64,000 nt of DNA from Amylibacter sp. IMCC11727 (GTDB lineage Bacteria; Pseudomonadota; Alphaproteobacteria; Rhodobacterales; Rhodobacteraceae). Position numbers and translations under genes: made by a program. The notes below the pieces were generated by a model, which searched no databases, was not told the origin of the DNA, and worked only from the letters and a program-made list of their open reading frames with translations. The stretch covers positions 1 through 64,000 of the forward strand of contig NZ_CP122960.1 of NCBI RefSeq assembly GCF_029854195.1, in the 5' to 3' direction. Shown piece by piece: positions 25,527 through 33,005 of this stretch (within the stretch, counting starts at the first letter, position 1; each line of letters starts with the position of its first letter).

Positions 25527-26239
25527 TTGCCTTCCGTCGCGCAGTTAATTGTAAGCGCTGGCAGAGAAGTGACGCCTGATGCCAAAGGGTTAATGAGCTT
25601 GTGTACCACGCTCTGTAATCTCAACACATAGTCTTCAATCCAATCGTTGAGGCTGCGTCCGCTACCGTCAAATCCATTCAGCAGCAACAATGCTTGCGAC
25701 GGCGTAATAGGAATACCTTCTGCTGCCATCACAGCAACAACACGCGGCACCCACTGTTGAACACTTGGATACTCGACGCATACAGGGCGGAAACGATCCT
25801 TTAATGGGCCATCAACCAAGTGCAGATTGTTCGTCGTCGCAATGACCACGCCCAATTCATATTGATCCATGAACGCCCGTAACTTGTGCTGCATTGGAAG
25901 TGTAAACTGATCAATCTCGTCGATAATAGAGCAACCAGCGTGAGCTCCTGCCGACAGCTGCCAATTCCATTGACTGAGAAGAGTCCCAAAGCTGTCATGC
26001 TGTTCCGCATAGGCCTTTGCGTTAAAGGGCTCTGCCAAACCTGCCTGCCAAATCAAATTCAAGCGCTCTCTCATAATCAACTCAGCAGAGACCGACTTAC
26101 CGGTGCCTTTTGGTCCATAGAGCAATAGATGCTTGTCGCGATTGTTATTTGCGTAATCCTCAAGTGTTTGTTGCACATCAGTGCTTGCGAAGATCACGTC
26201 GCTGAGTGTCTTAGGGCGATGTTTTTTATCAAATGTCAT
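25523..26239 (-). CDS. Small clamp-loader-like AAA+ ATPase
   Basis: A 238-residue AAA+ protein starting MTFDKKHRPKTLSDVI, the N-terminal style of replication-factor C and T4 gp44 small subunits. Walker A is GPKGTGKS (42-49), Walker B is CSIIDE (103-108), sensor 1 is IATTNN (133-138), and LKDRFRP (146-152) supplies a possible Arg finger. A C-terminal helical lid follows. It probably loads or remodels a replication protein of the element. AAAGGA precedes the ATG at 26239. Confidence 0.82.
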   Translation of the reverse strand: MTFDKKHRPKTLSDVIFASTDVQQTLEDYANNNRDKHLLLYGPKGTGKSVSAELIMRERLNLIWQAGLAEPFNAKAYAEQHDSFGTLLSQWNWQLSAGAHAGCSIIDEIDQFTLPMQHKLRAFMDQYELGVVIATTNNLHLVDGPLKDRFRPVCVEYPSVQQWVPRVVAVMAAEGIPITPSQALLLLNGFDGSGRSLNDWIEDYVLRLQSVVHKLINPLASGVTSLPALTINCATEGK

Positions 26240-26304
26240 AATATTTTCCTTTGGATGATGAGAGATTGCAGGCAACAGCGACGCTGCCCGCAATCTGATA
26301 TTGA

Positions 26305-27108
26305 TTAAGCTGGGGTGAGCTCGGCTTCAGTGATGCTTGCGCGAGCTGGTGCTTGTGTGGCGGCGATACCTGCGACAAGCTGTGCTACATTTTCCGCACG
26401 TTGCTCCGCGTCTTGCTTGGCAACATTGTGTTCAGCGTCCTGTGCAGCTTTTTGCTTAAGCGTTTTGCCTGCGAGAGACAGTACAGTGTTTACCGCTGCT
26501 GCGTTGTTGGTTCCGAACACCACGCTTGCTGAACCATCCGCGTTTTTACGAACCAGAGCCAAGCTGTAAAAAGCCCCGTCCACAGGCTGCAGCACGTCCA
26601 GCATATCTACAGACATCAGCTGTGCCTGATTGTGCAAAGCGCTCTCCGCGTATTCCCGGCTTTTTTGGGCGAGTACCGCAGGGCTTTGTCCATCAGCGCC
26701 TTGGCGGCGGATTTCGTCAATGCCGTTGTTGTCAGTGATGAACTGAGGAAGTGTTTCACCTGTCACGCCTCGCTCGGCGGCGACCACCAGAACGCGAGCA
26801 TATGTGTAAGCGCGATTTGCAATTTTGGTCTCGCGTCCAGTGCCCACAAAAATCAAGCGCACAATGCGAAGAGCGAGACTGGTTTGAGAATTATACGCAA
26901 CTTTATACGCATCAAGCAAATCAGTGACCGCTTTGCTAAGGCCGCGATCTTTGCGTACCTTGAGGAACAAATCCAAGGTGCTGCCCAGCAGAGTGTACAG
27001 CTCCGCGTTGCTGGCAGCATATGTGCCTTCTTCCCAAATGCGACGCTGTTCAATCAATGCGTCTACTGTGTTTGCTACCATGAGTGTGTTGTTTGTTGAG
27101 TTGGTCAT
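26305..27108 (-). CDS. Unrecognised replicon-core protein
   Basis: A 267-residue soluble protein, helical for most of its length. It starts MTNSTNNTLMVANTVDAL and ends in an Ala- and Glu-rich helix (AAQDAEHNVAKQDAEQ) that could be a coiled coil. No family is recognised. It is the first gene of the minus-strand replicon operon, with GGAGATATTCAC before the ATG, and lies 65 bases upstream of the AAA+ gene. A role as DNA-binding or recombination partner is only an inference from context. Confidence 0.7.
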   Translation of the reverse strand: MTNSTNNTLMVANTVDALIEQRRIWEEGTYAASNAELYTLLGSTLDLFLKVRKDRGLSKAVTDLLDAYKVAYNSQTSLALRIVRLIFVGTGRETKIANRAYTYARVLVVAAERGVTGETLPQFITDNNGIDEIRRQGADGQSPAVLAQKSREYAESALHNQAQLMSVDMLDVLQPVDGAFYSLALVRKNADGSASVVFGTNNAAAVNTVLSLAGKTLKQKAAQDAEHNVAKQDAEQRAENVAQLVAGIAATQAPARASITEAELTPA

Positions 27109-27241
27109 GTGAATATCTCCTGTGTTGACCGCGACTGGCTTGATTGCCGTGTCGATGATTAATTTCTAACATGAGGCAACTCACTGGGATATTTACTGCG
27201 CATAATTGACATTTAGCGGATAATGTTGTTCCAATTTATTC

Positions 27242-28150
27242 ATGCAAAATGAATGCGAACACTATGACAGCCCACGCTCCACAGACTTTCGCAAGGATGG
27301 CGTATGGGCTGCGAACCTCGGTTTCTATCTTTTGTGGATGGAGTATCTGGCCGTCAGCCCAAGTTATGAGCTGGCGCGGCGGTTTCGTGCGAACAACTTG
27401 AGTGAACAAGAGCTGGACACACTGCCTGCTGACTTTGAGGACGTACTGGCGGTCTATGACGACTTAGGCGACGTTCAACGGGTTCGCTTCTTAGATTGGT
27501 GGAGCGAGCGAGCATTGCCTGTGTTTGGGTACAAAGGCAGCAAGCCGCGTGTGCGCAAAGTCGATGTGCTGCGCAGCGACAGACACCGTAAAGCTGCATC
27601 CCGCCTACAAGACTTCATTGAAGATGATTGGACAGAGCAAGGTCAGCCCAATGCCATGGTAGTGAGTATCCCCGTTGGCCTGAGCAAAGCGCAGATCACA
27701 CGACAGCTGAGCAAACTTATCGATAACTCGCTCAAGGAGCGCCGTGTTTTACCAGAACCAGTTGCAAAATACCCTTTGCTGGGCACACGGCAGCGCAAGG
27801 ATACGCTGTTTCGGTATCTGTATGTTGTGTGGGTGCGCAGTGCTATGCCGCGTCAATCTCTGTGGCGTGTTGGAGCACGGGCAAAGGTCAGTGATACCTA
27901 CAGCCGTGAACTAGACCCAAAAGTGCGCATACCACGCGGTGAACTTACATATGATCGCTCAGTATTATCTGCACTAACAAGCCGTGCTTGGAGCAGAGGC
28001 ATTGCGCTGGCAGAGAATGCTGCACGTGGACGGTTTCCCAGTTATGACAAAGTGGAGCATGGATTGGAGCCAAACCTAAATGACAGTTGGGCGCTGATCT
28101 CAAGTCGTCGCCGTTGGAAGAAGAAGCAGGCGCGCAACGAGAACCAATAA
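27242..28150 (+). CDS. Unrecognised replicon-core protein, divergent
   Basis: A 302-residue protein, basic at the C-terminus (SRRRWKKKQARNENQ), suggesting nucleic-acid contact. The centre has conserved-looking Trp and Arg segments (DWWSERALPVFG, LWRVGARAKVSDTY). No family is recognised. It is divergent from the AAA+ operon, and the iteron array begins 93 bases after its stop, a position common for replication or copy-control genes. Confidence 0.68.
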   Translation: MQNECEHYDSPRSTDFRKDGVWAANLGFYLLWMEYLAVSPSYELARRFRANNLSEQELDTLPADFEDVLAVYDDLGDVQRVRFLDWWSERALPVFGYKGSKPRVRKVDVLRSDRHRKAASRLQDFIEDDWTEQGQPNAMVVSIPVGLSKAQITRQLSKLIDNSLKERRVLPEPVAKYPLLGTRQRKDTLFRYLYVVWVRSAMPRQSLWRVGARAKVSDTYSRELDPKVRIPRGELTYDRSVLSALTSRAWSRGIALAENAARGRFPSYDKVEHGLEPNLNDSWALISSRRRWKKKQARNENQ

Positions 28151-28173
28151 CTGTGTTACGACGATAGGCACAC

Positions 28174-28220
28174 ACAATTGTGTTGGAACCACTGTGTTGT
28201 AGGTTTGTGGTTGCAACATA
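28174..28220 (+). repeat. 47-bp direct repeat, copy 2
   Basis: Identical over 47 bases to 25081-25127, same orientation. It lies between the stop of the 302-residue gene and the three iterons. The interval between copies carries three whole genes plus the divergent one, so recombination between copies would excise that block. Confidence 0.9.
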
Positions 28221-28242
28221 GTGGTTGTCCCACAGCCTTCGG

Positions 28243-28359
28243 AGAACTTCCCACAACACAATCTTGCACCAAAGTGTCGCAAGAAGTTTCCACAACACAG
28301 TCTCTCGCCACAGTGTCACAAGAACTTGTCACAACACAGCTTCTGGCTTGTGTGTTGAG
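28243..28359 (+). repeat. Three tandem 39-bp iterons
   Basis: Units start at 28243, 28282 and 28321, each 39 bases. All begin AGAA(C/G)TT and carry ACAACACA at positions 11-18. Units 1 and 2 also share AGTGTC near their ends. The unit length and TGTGTTG/CAACACA motif match typical iteron arrays where an initiator binds. The array lies next to the second 47-bp repeat. Confidence 0.8.
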
Positions 28360-28441
28360 CGACACTACCTGCTCTCGTGTTTGCTCCAACACCACTGTGT
28401 TTGGATAAATACTTGCGAGACCAAAACATTGGGAGAATTGG

Positions 28442-28768
28442 ATGAGCATAAGACTATTAGAACACATGCGCGATGAGTTGATCGCAACAGGTATCGTGCA
28501 GAACACACCAGAGTTTTGCCGCAGCTGGCTGGGGCGCAGTGAGGGCTATATCCGTGTGCTGCGCTATCACAACACAGAACCCAGTGTGGAAACGCTGAGC
28601 ATTTGCGCAAGCAAGCTTGGGTATTATGCAGCGCGATTGGCGGCAAGTGATCAGCCAGAGCATCAAGTGTGGGCCAAACGTTTATCTGATCTGCAGGCGT
28701 TATGTAACGGTGCCATAGCTAAGCAGTCAGAGGAAGTGTGGCGTGCACCAGAACGGATGGCAGTATGA
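28442..28768 (+). CDS. DUF6626-like small HTH-type protein
   Basis: A 108-residue protein with RDELIATGIVQNTPEFCRSWLGRSEGYIRVLRYH-type sequence followed by VETLSICASKLG, the pattern of DUF6626 and suggestive of a helix-turn-helix. The family name is tentative. It lies directly downstream of the iterons, so it could be an autoregulated copy-control protein. A terminator follows at 28795. Confidence 0.65.
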   Translation: MSIRLLEHMRDELIATGIVQNTPEFCRSWLGRSEGYIRVLRYHNTEPSVETLSICASKLGYYAARLAASDQPEHQVWAKRLSDLQALCNGAIAKQSEEVWRAPERMAV

Positions 28769-28794
28769 ACATACATCCGAAATGGGTTCTGCAG

Positions 28795-28823
28795 CCGCAA
28801 AAATCTGCGCTGCGGTTTTTTAG
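28795..28823 (+). terminator. Rho-independent terminator
   Basis: CCGCA and TGCGG form a stem with an 11-base loop, followed by TTTTTTA. It follows the DUF6626-like gene and precedes the next small gene. Confidence 0.65.
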
Positions 28824-28891
28824 TGGGAAGTACTTACAGAAGTTGGGTGGTGATTTTGCATCACCCCAGTCCGTACAGGTGGGTGTTGCGC

Positions 28892-29251
28892 ATGGATGAC
28901 CGTGACGAACTCCGCCGATTGATAGATGTGATTGAGAAGGCATCCAGCAGCGTTCAGTTGGATCAAGCCATTGAAGACATTAAGACTTTCTCCAACACTG
29001 TCAGCTTTTTGGCCAATAAGTTAGAGACGCGCCTCAAGGGTGGCGACGTGAAGCCAAAGGGCAAACCAAAGTCGCGGATTGGCAAAGCCATTGCACCACC
29101 GCCCGTTCCAAAGCCTAACGTGCCGCAGCCACCGACCAATGCGAACTCCACAGCAAATGGCATGCCTGCCGCTGCGTCTAGTGCAACATCACAAGCTGAC
29201 TATGACAGGCTTAAGCCGCAGGGAAGCCAAGGGACAATCTCAACATCATAA
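28892..29251 (+). CDS. Hypothetical protein with Pro/Ala-rich tail
   Basis: A 119-residue protein. Residues 1-45 (MDDRDELRRLIDVIEKAS onward) form an amphipathic helical region. The rest is Lys-, Pro- and Ser-rich and probably disordered. No family is recognised. The ATG at 28892 begins the structured part; a longer frame from 28823 overlaps the terminator. Confidence 0.5.
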   Translation: MDDRDELRRLIDVIEKASSSVQLDQAIEDIKTFSNTVSFLANKLETRLKGGDVKPKGKPKSRIGKAIAPPPVPKPNVPQPPTNANSTANGMPAAASSATSQADYDRLKPQGSQGTISTS

Positions 29252-29819
29252 ACAACTGGCGTCACACAGCGTGTACAAGCGTCGTGTTGGTGCCGACCTG
29301 TCTGGATCAGCAGCACGTGTAGCAATCAGCGTGGGTTGGGGCTGTACGCGGTGTTTTTGGGAGAAACTTTGCGGTTTGGCGTGATGCGACACGTGTAGAT
29401 TTTCATTGCTCAAAAGGCTGGCAGGCATAGCAAAAATACCCTAACCTTCAGATAATAGGGGGATTGTAGATGGATCAGTCAGCACGGGAAAAGTTCTTTG
29501 AACGCATCGAAACTGCGCCACTGGCCGCAAGAGGCTTCGGTAGTTGTCCCATGACTACCCTAAAAAGTTACTGAAGGGTGAAATTAGTCTCGGCCACGCC
29601 ATCCAAAGAAAGGCTAAAGGTGGCTGAATGCCTTAGTCATTTCATTCGTCAAATGGGAGGATGACAGACTCACGTTGTTGGCAATGCTGATGGCGTCAGA
29701 TAGAATTCGATAACATTAGCTTTTGAGCTGTCAAAAAATCGGAAAAATTTTAGATGTAATGAGCGAGACCCCTTTAATGGGACCTCGCTCACCTTTACTC
29801 ATTAATAGCCTTGCGGGAA
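29252..29819. other. Intergenic region, little recognised
   Basis: 568 bases between the replicon core and the right cargo module. A 34-codon ORF (29470-29574, ATG GAT CAG..., ending TAC TGA) has a plausible start but no recognised product and may be a remnant. Otherwise I see no gene, repeat or clear terminator here. Confidence 0.4.
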
Positions 29820-30149
29820 TTAAGTGAGCGGTGTAGCCCCCGTTTCCATGCGGATTATTTTTCCGTCTTTGAGCATGCAAACCAGCATCACGGCTTCTTT
29901 GGTATCATCGGGGTAGGACATGAAATCATGAGAAACCAAAATCTCATCATTTTCATAAACACAACGAGATGCATCGTTCACAAACTTTGGGTTCCCCATC
30001 ATACCAACGACCATCGATGCCCATTCATCTTTTGTGAATTTGTTACCTGATTTATGAAATACAATTTCTGCATCTTCATGAATAAGTGCAACATAACCCT
30101 CGACATCCCGGTCATCCATGACTTTTGTTAGTTTCTGGTATAACGACAT
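29820..30149 (-). CDS. SnoaL-like protein, right copy
   Basis: A 109-residue NTF2-like protein (MSLYQKLTKVMDDRDVEGYVALIHEDAEIVF to METGATPLT), paralogous to 17481-17810. It ends the right cargo module and starts 2 bases after the cupin stop, exactly as in the left module. The ATG at 30149 aligns with the left copy; an in-frame upstream start (30212) would overlap the cupin gene. Confidence 0.8.
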   Translation of the reverse strand: MSLYQKLTKVMDDRDVEGYVALIHEDAEIVFHKSGNKFTKDEWASMVVGMMGNPKFVNDASRCVYENDEILVSHDFMSYPDDTKEAVMLVCMLKDGKIIRMETGATPLT

Positions 30150-30151
30150 TT

Positions 30152-30499
30152 CTATTCCCCCCATGCTCCGGCAAACTCGTACACGACCGCTCTTTTTCCA
30201 CCGACGCACCATGCGTCATGATTTGGCGAAATCGCATATGCATCACCAGCAGAATATGTGGCCTCCGAGCCATCGTCGCAAACACAATGAATGGTGCCTT
30301 CAACGATGATACCAGTGTGCGTCGCTTGGCAGCTATGCGTACCCACAACTGGTTTGATGTCCTTCGACCATTTCCACTCTGGTGCGAGTGTGAGCTTCAT
30401 CACACGCTGACCGAGAACGTTAACAGCCTCCATACGTGCATTTGGCATGTCCTTTGATTCATCGGCTTGAGTTGCGAAGCTTTTCACTTCTATCGGCAT
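30152..30499 (-). CDS. Cupin-domain protein, right copy
   Basis: A 115-residue cupin of exactly the same length as the left copy (17814-18161) and very similar throughout (same MPIEVKSFA start, HVG/HTGIIVEGTIHCVCDDG, SPNHDAWCVGG). The DNA also shares long runs, for example around 30357-30420 against 18019-18082. It probably acts with the adjacent SnoaL-like protein; the substrate is unknown. Confidence 0.85.
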   Translation of the reverse strand: MPIEVKSFATQADESKDMPNARMEAVNVLGQRVMKLTLAPEWKWSKDIKPVVGTHSCQATHTGIIVEGTIHCVCDDGSEATYSAGDAYAISPNHDAWCVGGKRAVVYEFAGAWGE

Positions 30500-30652
30500 G
30501 TTACTTTTCCCTTTTTTTGATTATTTAGGACGGGATATAGAAGATTTTGAGGTTTCGCCCGTCGCATCTAGTTTGTTGTTATCGCATTCAGGATTCATCA
30601 CTTTTTGGTGTTACCATTCCGTAAAGTTTTGCCCTCTAAGCTTTCGATCATA

Positions 30653-30949
30653 TCAAGGCATTGCATGACGCACCTCTAAATATCGAAATACGGGCTCTCC
30701 ATCCAACACATCTGCAAGTGCGTCCAGGGCACCATAGGACATCCGCCAATTCAAATATTCTTCATAGGCAGCCCTACTCGTCCACATAGATACTGCTTCG
30801 ACGTGTCCGGTCTCTTCGTTGTCAGCCAAGTACAACCAAATGCAATCTGGCCTTGATCGAGTTGCAACAACTAGGGTTGCGAAGTCTGCGAAGAACTTTG
30901 CCTTAGCCTCCTTCTTTACAGGTATTTGTAGATTCACGATGCATGTCAT
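30653..30949 (-). CDS. ABM-domain protein
   Basis: A 98-residue protein fitting the antibiotic biosynthesis monooxygenase (ABM) fold: MTCIVNLQIPVKKEAKAKF, DCIWLYLADNEETGHVEAVSMW and helix AAYEEYLNWR. Family members are cofactor-free monooxygenases or quinol oxygenases, but no active site can be assigned here. A 153-base gap separates it from the cupin gene downstream. Confidence 0.75.
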   Translation of the reverse strand: MTCIVNLQIPVKKEAKAKFFADFATLVVATRSRPDCIWLYLADNEETGHVEAVSMWTSRAAYEEYLNWRMSYGALDALADVLDGEPVFRYLEVRHAMP

Positions 30950-31039
30950 AATGCCGTTCCTTATTTTGTATTTATTTGATTAATTTGGGATCAACTTAGG
31001 CAAGCCAGTACGATTCTGTTCACCCCAATCAGCTGGGCA

Positions 31040-31324
31040 TCACCGAGTGAAAGATTCCTCGCTCATGGGTGTCGCCACGGTTGTTTCCAAGATGGCGCCG
31101 GCGGCGGCTCTTTTCGCTTTGAGTTCCTCATGGCCGCTAAAAGCTTTCATAGATTCTGGAGACTCAAAATCGATAATGACCGTTAATTTATTATCATCAT
31201 CTTTTTCGGTGCCTGCGAAAATAAGCTTCGCTCCAAGCGCATTTAGGGCGGCCTCATTCTCGTAAAGCATGTCTTTCCAAGGTTTAAAGCCACGAGCCAA
31301 ATCCTGTGTAAGTTTTACCATCAT
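31040..31324 (-). CDS. Small ABM/DUF3764-like protein
   Basis: A 94-residue protein (MMVKLTQDLARGFKPWKDM, with IDFESPESMKAFSGHEELKAKR). The pattern fits dimeric ferredoxin-like domains such as DUF3764 or DUF1330; I cannot choose between them. It belongs to the right cargo module. Confidence 0.7.
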   Translation of the reverse strand: MMVKLTQDLARGFKPWKDMLYENEAALNALGAKLIFAGTEKDDDNKLTVIIDFESPESMKAFSGHEELKAKRAAAGAILETTVATPMSEESFTR

Positions 31325-31402
31325 AGTGGATTTCCTTTGTTTTTGGGTTATTTTTCGCGAGCCCTTTTGGACACAGCATTAGCTTATTTTTAGGGTAAGA
31401 TT

Positions 31403-31876
31403 TCATTCGGCTGCGACCACGTGGTACATTTGCTGTCCTGTGCTCAGCATACCTGTGACAGTCCCAACAAATTTCTGTCCGACATATGGCTCATACTTGC
31501 CACTGCCAGCAGTTAGTGAGCCAATGTATTCAAGTTGTGGCGTTATCTCACCAAAATAAATGGCCAAATCACCATCTGGATCCATCATACTACAAACGCC
31601 CACGCCTCCGAATGGCGCACCTTCAGCAGTCAGTGCTATTGATTGGTTGCATTCTGCCGTTACGAGTGCTGGGAAGCCCTCAGGCGCTTCTGACCAATCC
31701 CATAAATCGATTGAACTATTGATCAAAATCGATCCAGTCATGCCTTCCATCATCTTAGAAGACGACGGTGCGTTTGCTAGGCCTGCCATGCTCCAAATTT
31801 GTGAGTGACCATCTGCGAGGACAGGGGTAGTGCTGCAAACTAAAATTGCTGCAAGCATTTTGGTAGTATTGATCAT
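31403..31876 (-). CDS. Exported beta-rich protein (allene-oxide-cyclase-barrel-like)
   Basis: A 157-residue protein with a Sec signal peptide (MINTTKMLAAILVCSTTPVLA), so periplasmic. After the signal the sequence is beta-rich and Gly-rich, with a conserved-looking GGVGVCSMMDPDGD and GSGKYEPYVGQKFVGTVTG that resembles allene oxide cyclase-like barrels. The fold assignment is tentative. AGGAACG precedes the ATG at 31876. Confidence 0.65.
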   Translation of the reverse strand: MINTTKMLAAILVCSTTPVLADGHSQIWSMAGLANAPSSSKMMEGMTGSILINSSIDLWDWSEAPEGFPALVTAECNQSIALTAEGAPFGGVGVCSMMDPDGDLAIYFGEITPQLEYIGSLTAGSGKYEPYVGQKFVGTVTGMLSTGQQMYHVVAAE

Positions 31877-31905
31877 CTTTTCGTTCCTATGTTTCAAGAT
31901 TTGTC

Positions 31906-32106
31906 TTATTTGGTGCTGTTGCGCTGAGTATTAGAGTGTTGGCCATCAGGACCTTGAGACGTGTGGCAGTTACCGCAGGCGGCTGGGCCTTCTACCAGAT
32001 AGGTGCCTCGCTCTAGCGATGGTTCGGCACTGGCAAAATTTGCCATGTTCAGGGCTAAAACTCCGGTCAGGCCCCCTAGACGTGCCTTGTTATGATTATT
32101 TCGCAT
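31906..32106 (-). pseudogene. Truncated exported cytochrome c (N-terminal fragment)
   Basis: A 66-codon ORF with a signal-peptide-like start (RLGGLTGVLALNMANFASAEP) and then RGTYLVEGPAACGNCHTSQGPDGQ, the N-terminus and CXXCH heme site of dehydrogenase-type cytochrome c subunits. It stops shortly after the heme motif, whereas the family normally continues for over 80 residues with an axial Met. It is likely the leftover of a longer gene lost from the module. Confidence 0.65.
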
Positions 32107-32207
32107 CCGCAGCGTACCTCTGTGATCAACGTCGCAAACATGCTTGCATCGGCTCCCATCGCGATCTAGTCTAAAGATCAAAGTGGTTTTCGAGAGAGGA
32201 TGAAACG
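32107..32207. promoter_or_regulatory. Divergent promoter region of right HxlR module
   Basis: A 101-base gap between the divergent HxlR gene and the minus-strand module. It repeats the TCTAGTCT (from 32165) and AAAGTGGTTT (32180-32189) arrangement seen upstream of the left HxlR gene, with similar spacing, suggesting the same operator. Confidence 0.55.
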
Positions 32208-32669
32208 ATGCTTGATCAGTCCGTTGAACAAGAAATGTGTCCCATCGCGTTGGCTTCGTATCTATTTGGTGACAAGTGGATACCTATCATTATTAGAGAC
32301 ATCGCTCTTTTTGATCGGCGCACATTCAATGATATATTGAAAAACAACCTTGAAAAAATTTCGTCCGGTTCCTTGTCATCTAGATTACAGAGACTTACCC
32401 ATTTAGAGATGTTGGAAGTGACGGACGACGGCACGCATTCTCAGAAAAAAATCTACAGCTTGACCGAATCTGGAGTTGGGTTTGTTCCCGTTGTTTTTAA
32501 GATGGCGTCTTGGACTGCGAAGTTCCGCAATCCATCTCCAGTGGTGGTTGCAATGTCTCAGCCATATATCGATGGCGACACTGATGCTATAAATTCATTT
32601 TTGAAAAATCTTCGAGATATTCACATTCACAAATCCACCGTTCCTCAGCCATTTTGGTGGAAAAGTTAA
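32208..32669 (+). CDS. HxlR-family transcriptional regulator, right copy
   Basis: A 153-residue winged-helix protein with the HxlR signature QEMCPIALASYLFGDKWIPIIIRDI, including the conserved Cys. It is paralogous to 19385-19858 and oriented the same way relative to its module. It ends HKSTVPQPFWWKS, matching the left copy's PTPLWWL end. It probably represses or activates the divergent genes in response to an electrophile, quinone or related cue, an inference from family members. Confidence 0.87.
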   Translation: MLDQSVEQEMCPIALASYLFGDKWIPIIIRDIALFDRRTFNDILKNNLEKISSGSLSSRLQRLTHLEMLEVTDDGTHSQKKIYSLTESGVGFVPVVFKMASWTAKFRNPSPVVVAMSQPYIDGDTDAINSFLKNLRDIHIHKSTVPQPFWWKS

Positions 32670-33005
32670 AGGCGCTCATGTTCCGGGGTTTGTGCAAGAT
32701 TCAGGTGGCGCGATGGAGCTTTTGTGTATTTTTATTTCTTAAAGGCTTTGTAACTATCAGGTTCGTGGAAGTTTTGAAAACAACGACAGCGAAAATTTTG
32801 ATCAGTATGTCGCACTGGGTTTGCGGGGAGCTTTTTCGAACAGGGCGTCGCCTGTTCTTGTGTTTTTCACACTGTCGCGAACACAGTGTTCAACACAGTG
32901 TTCTCACTCTGTTCACCCTCAAATTACCAAAAACACACTTTTACGCACACCAAAAAATCAGTACGCTAAGTCACAGTAATCGAACACTAATCTACTGCCA
33001 CCTCC
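32670..33005. repeat. Right-end non-coding region with AACACAGTGTT palindromes
   Basis: No gene is seen in these 336 bases. A 7-bp perfect stem, GAACAGG with CCTGTTC (32838-32857), is followed by TTGTGTTTTTC and may be a terminator. Two exact copies of AACACAGTGTT lie at 32880-32890 and 32892-32902, 12 bases apart. They mirror the left-end palindromes at 15947 and 15976, so both island ends carry candidate binding sites. Confidence 0.7.

Noticed and set aside
28243..28359. CRISPR array
   Set aside because: Only three imperfect tandem units with no unique spacers between them; they are iterons, not repeat-spacer units.
28156..28506. Minus-strand ORF with 13-residue Cys/Ser repeats across the iterons
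   Set aside because: The 39-base iteron is a multiple of three, so an open frame with 13-residue repeats is expected by chance. It has no ribosome site, and its ends run into the 47-bp repeat and the next gene.
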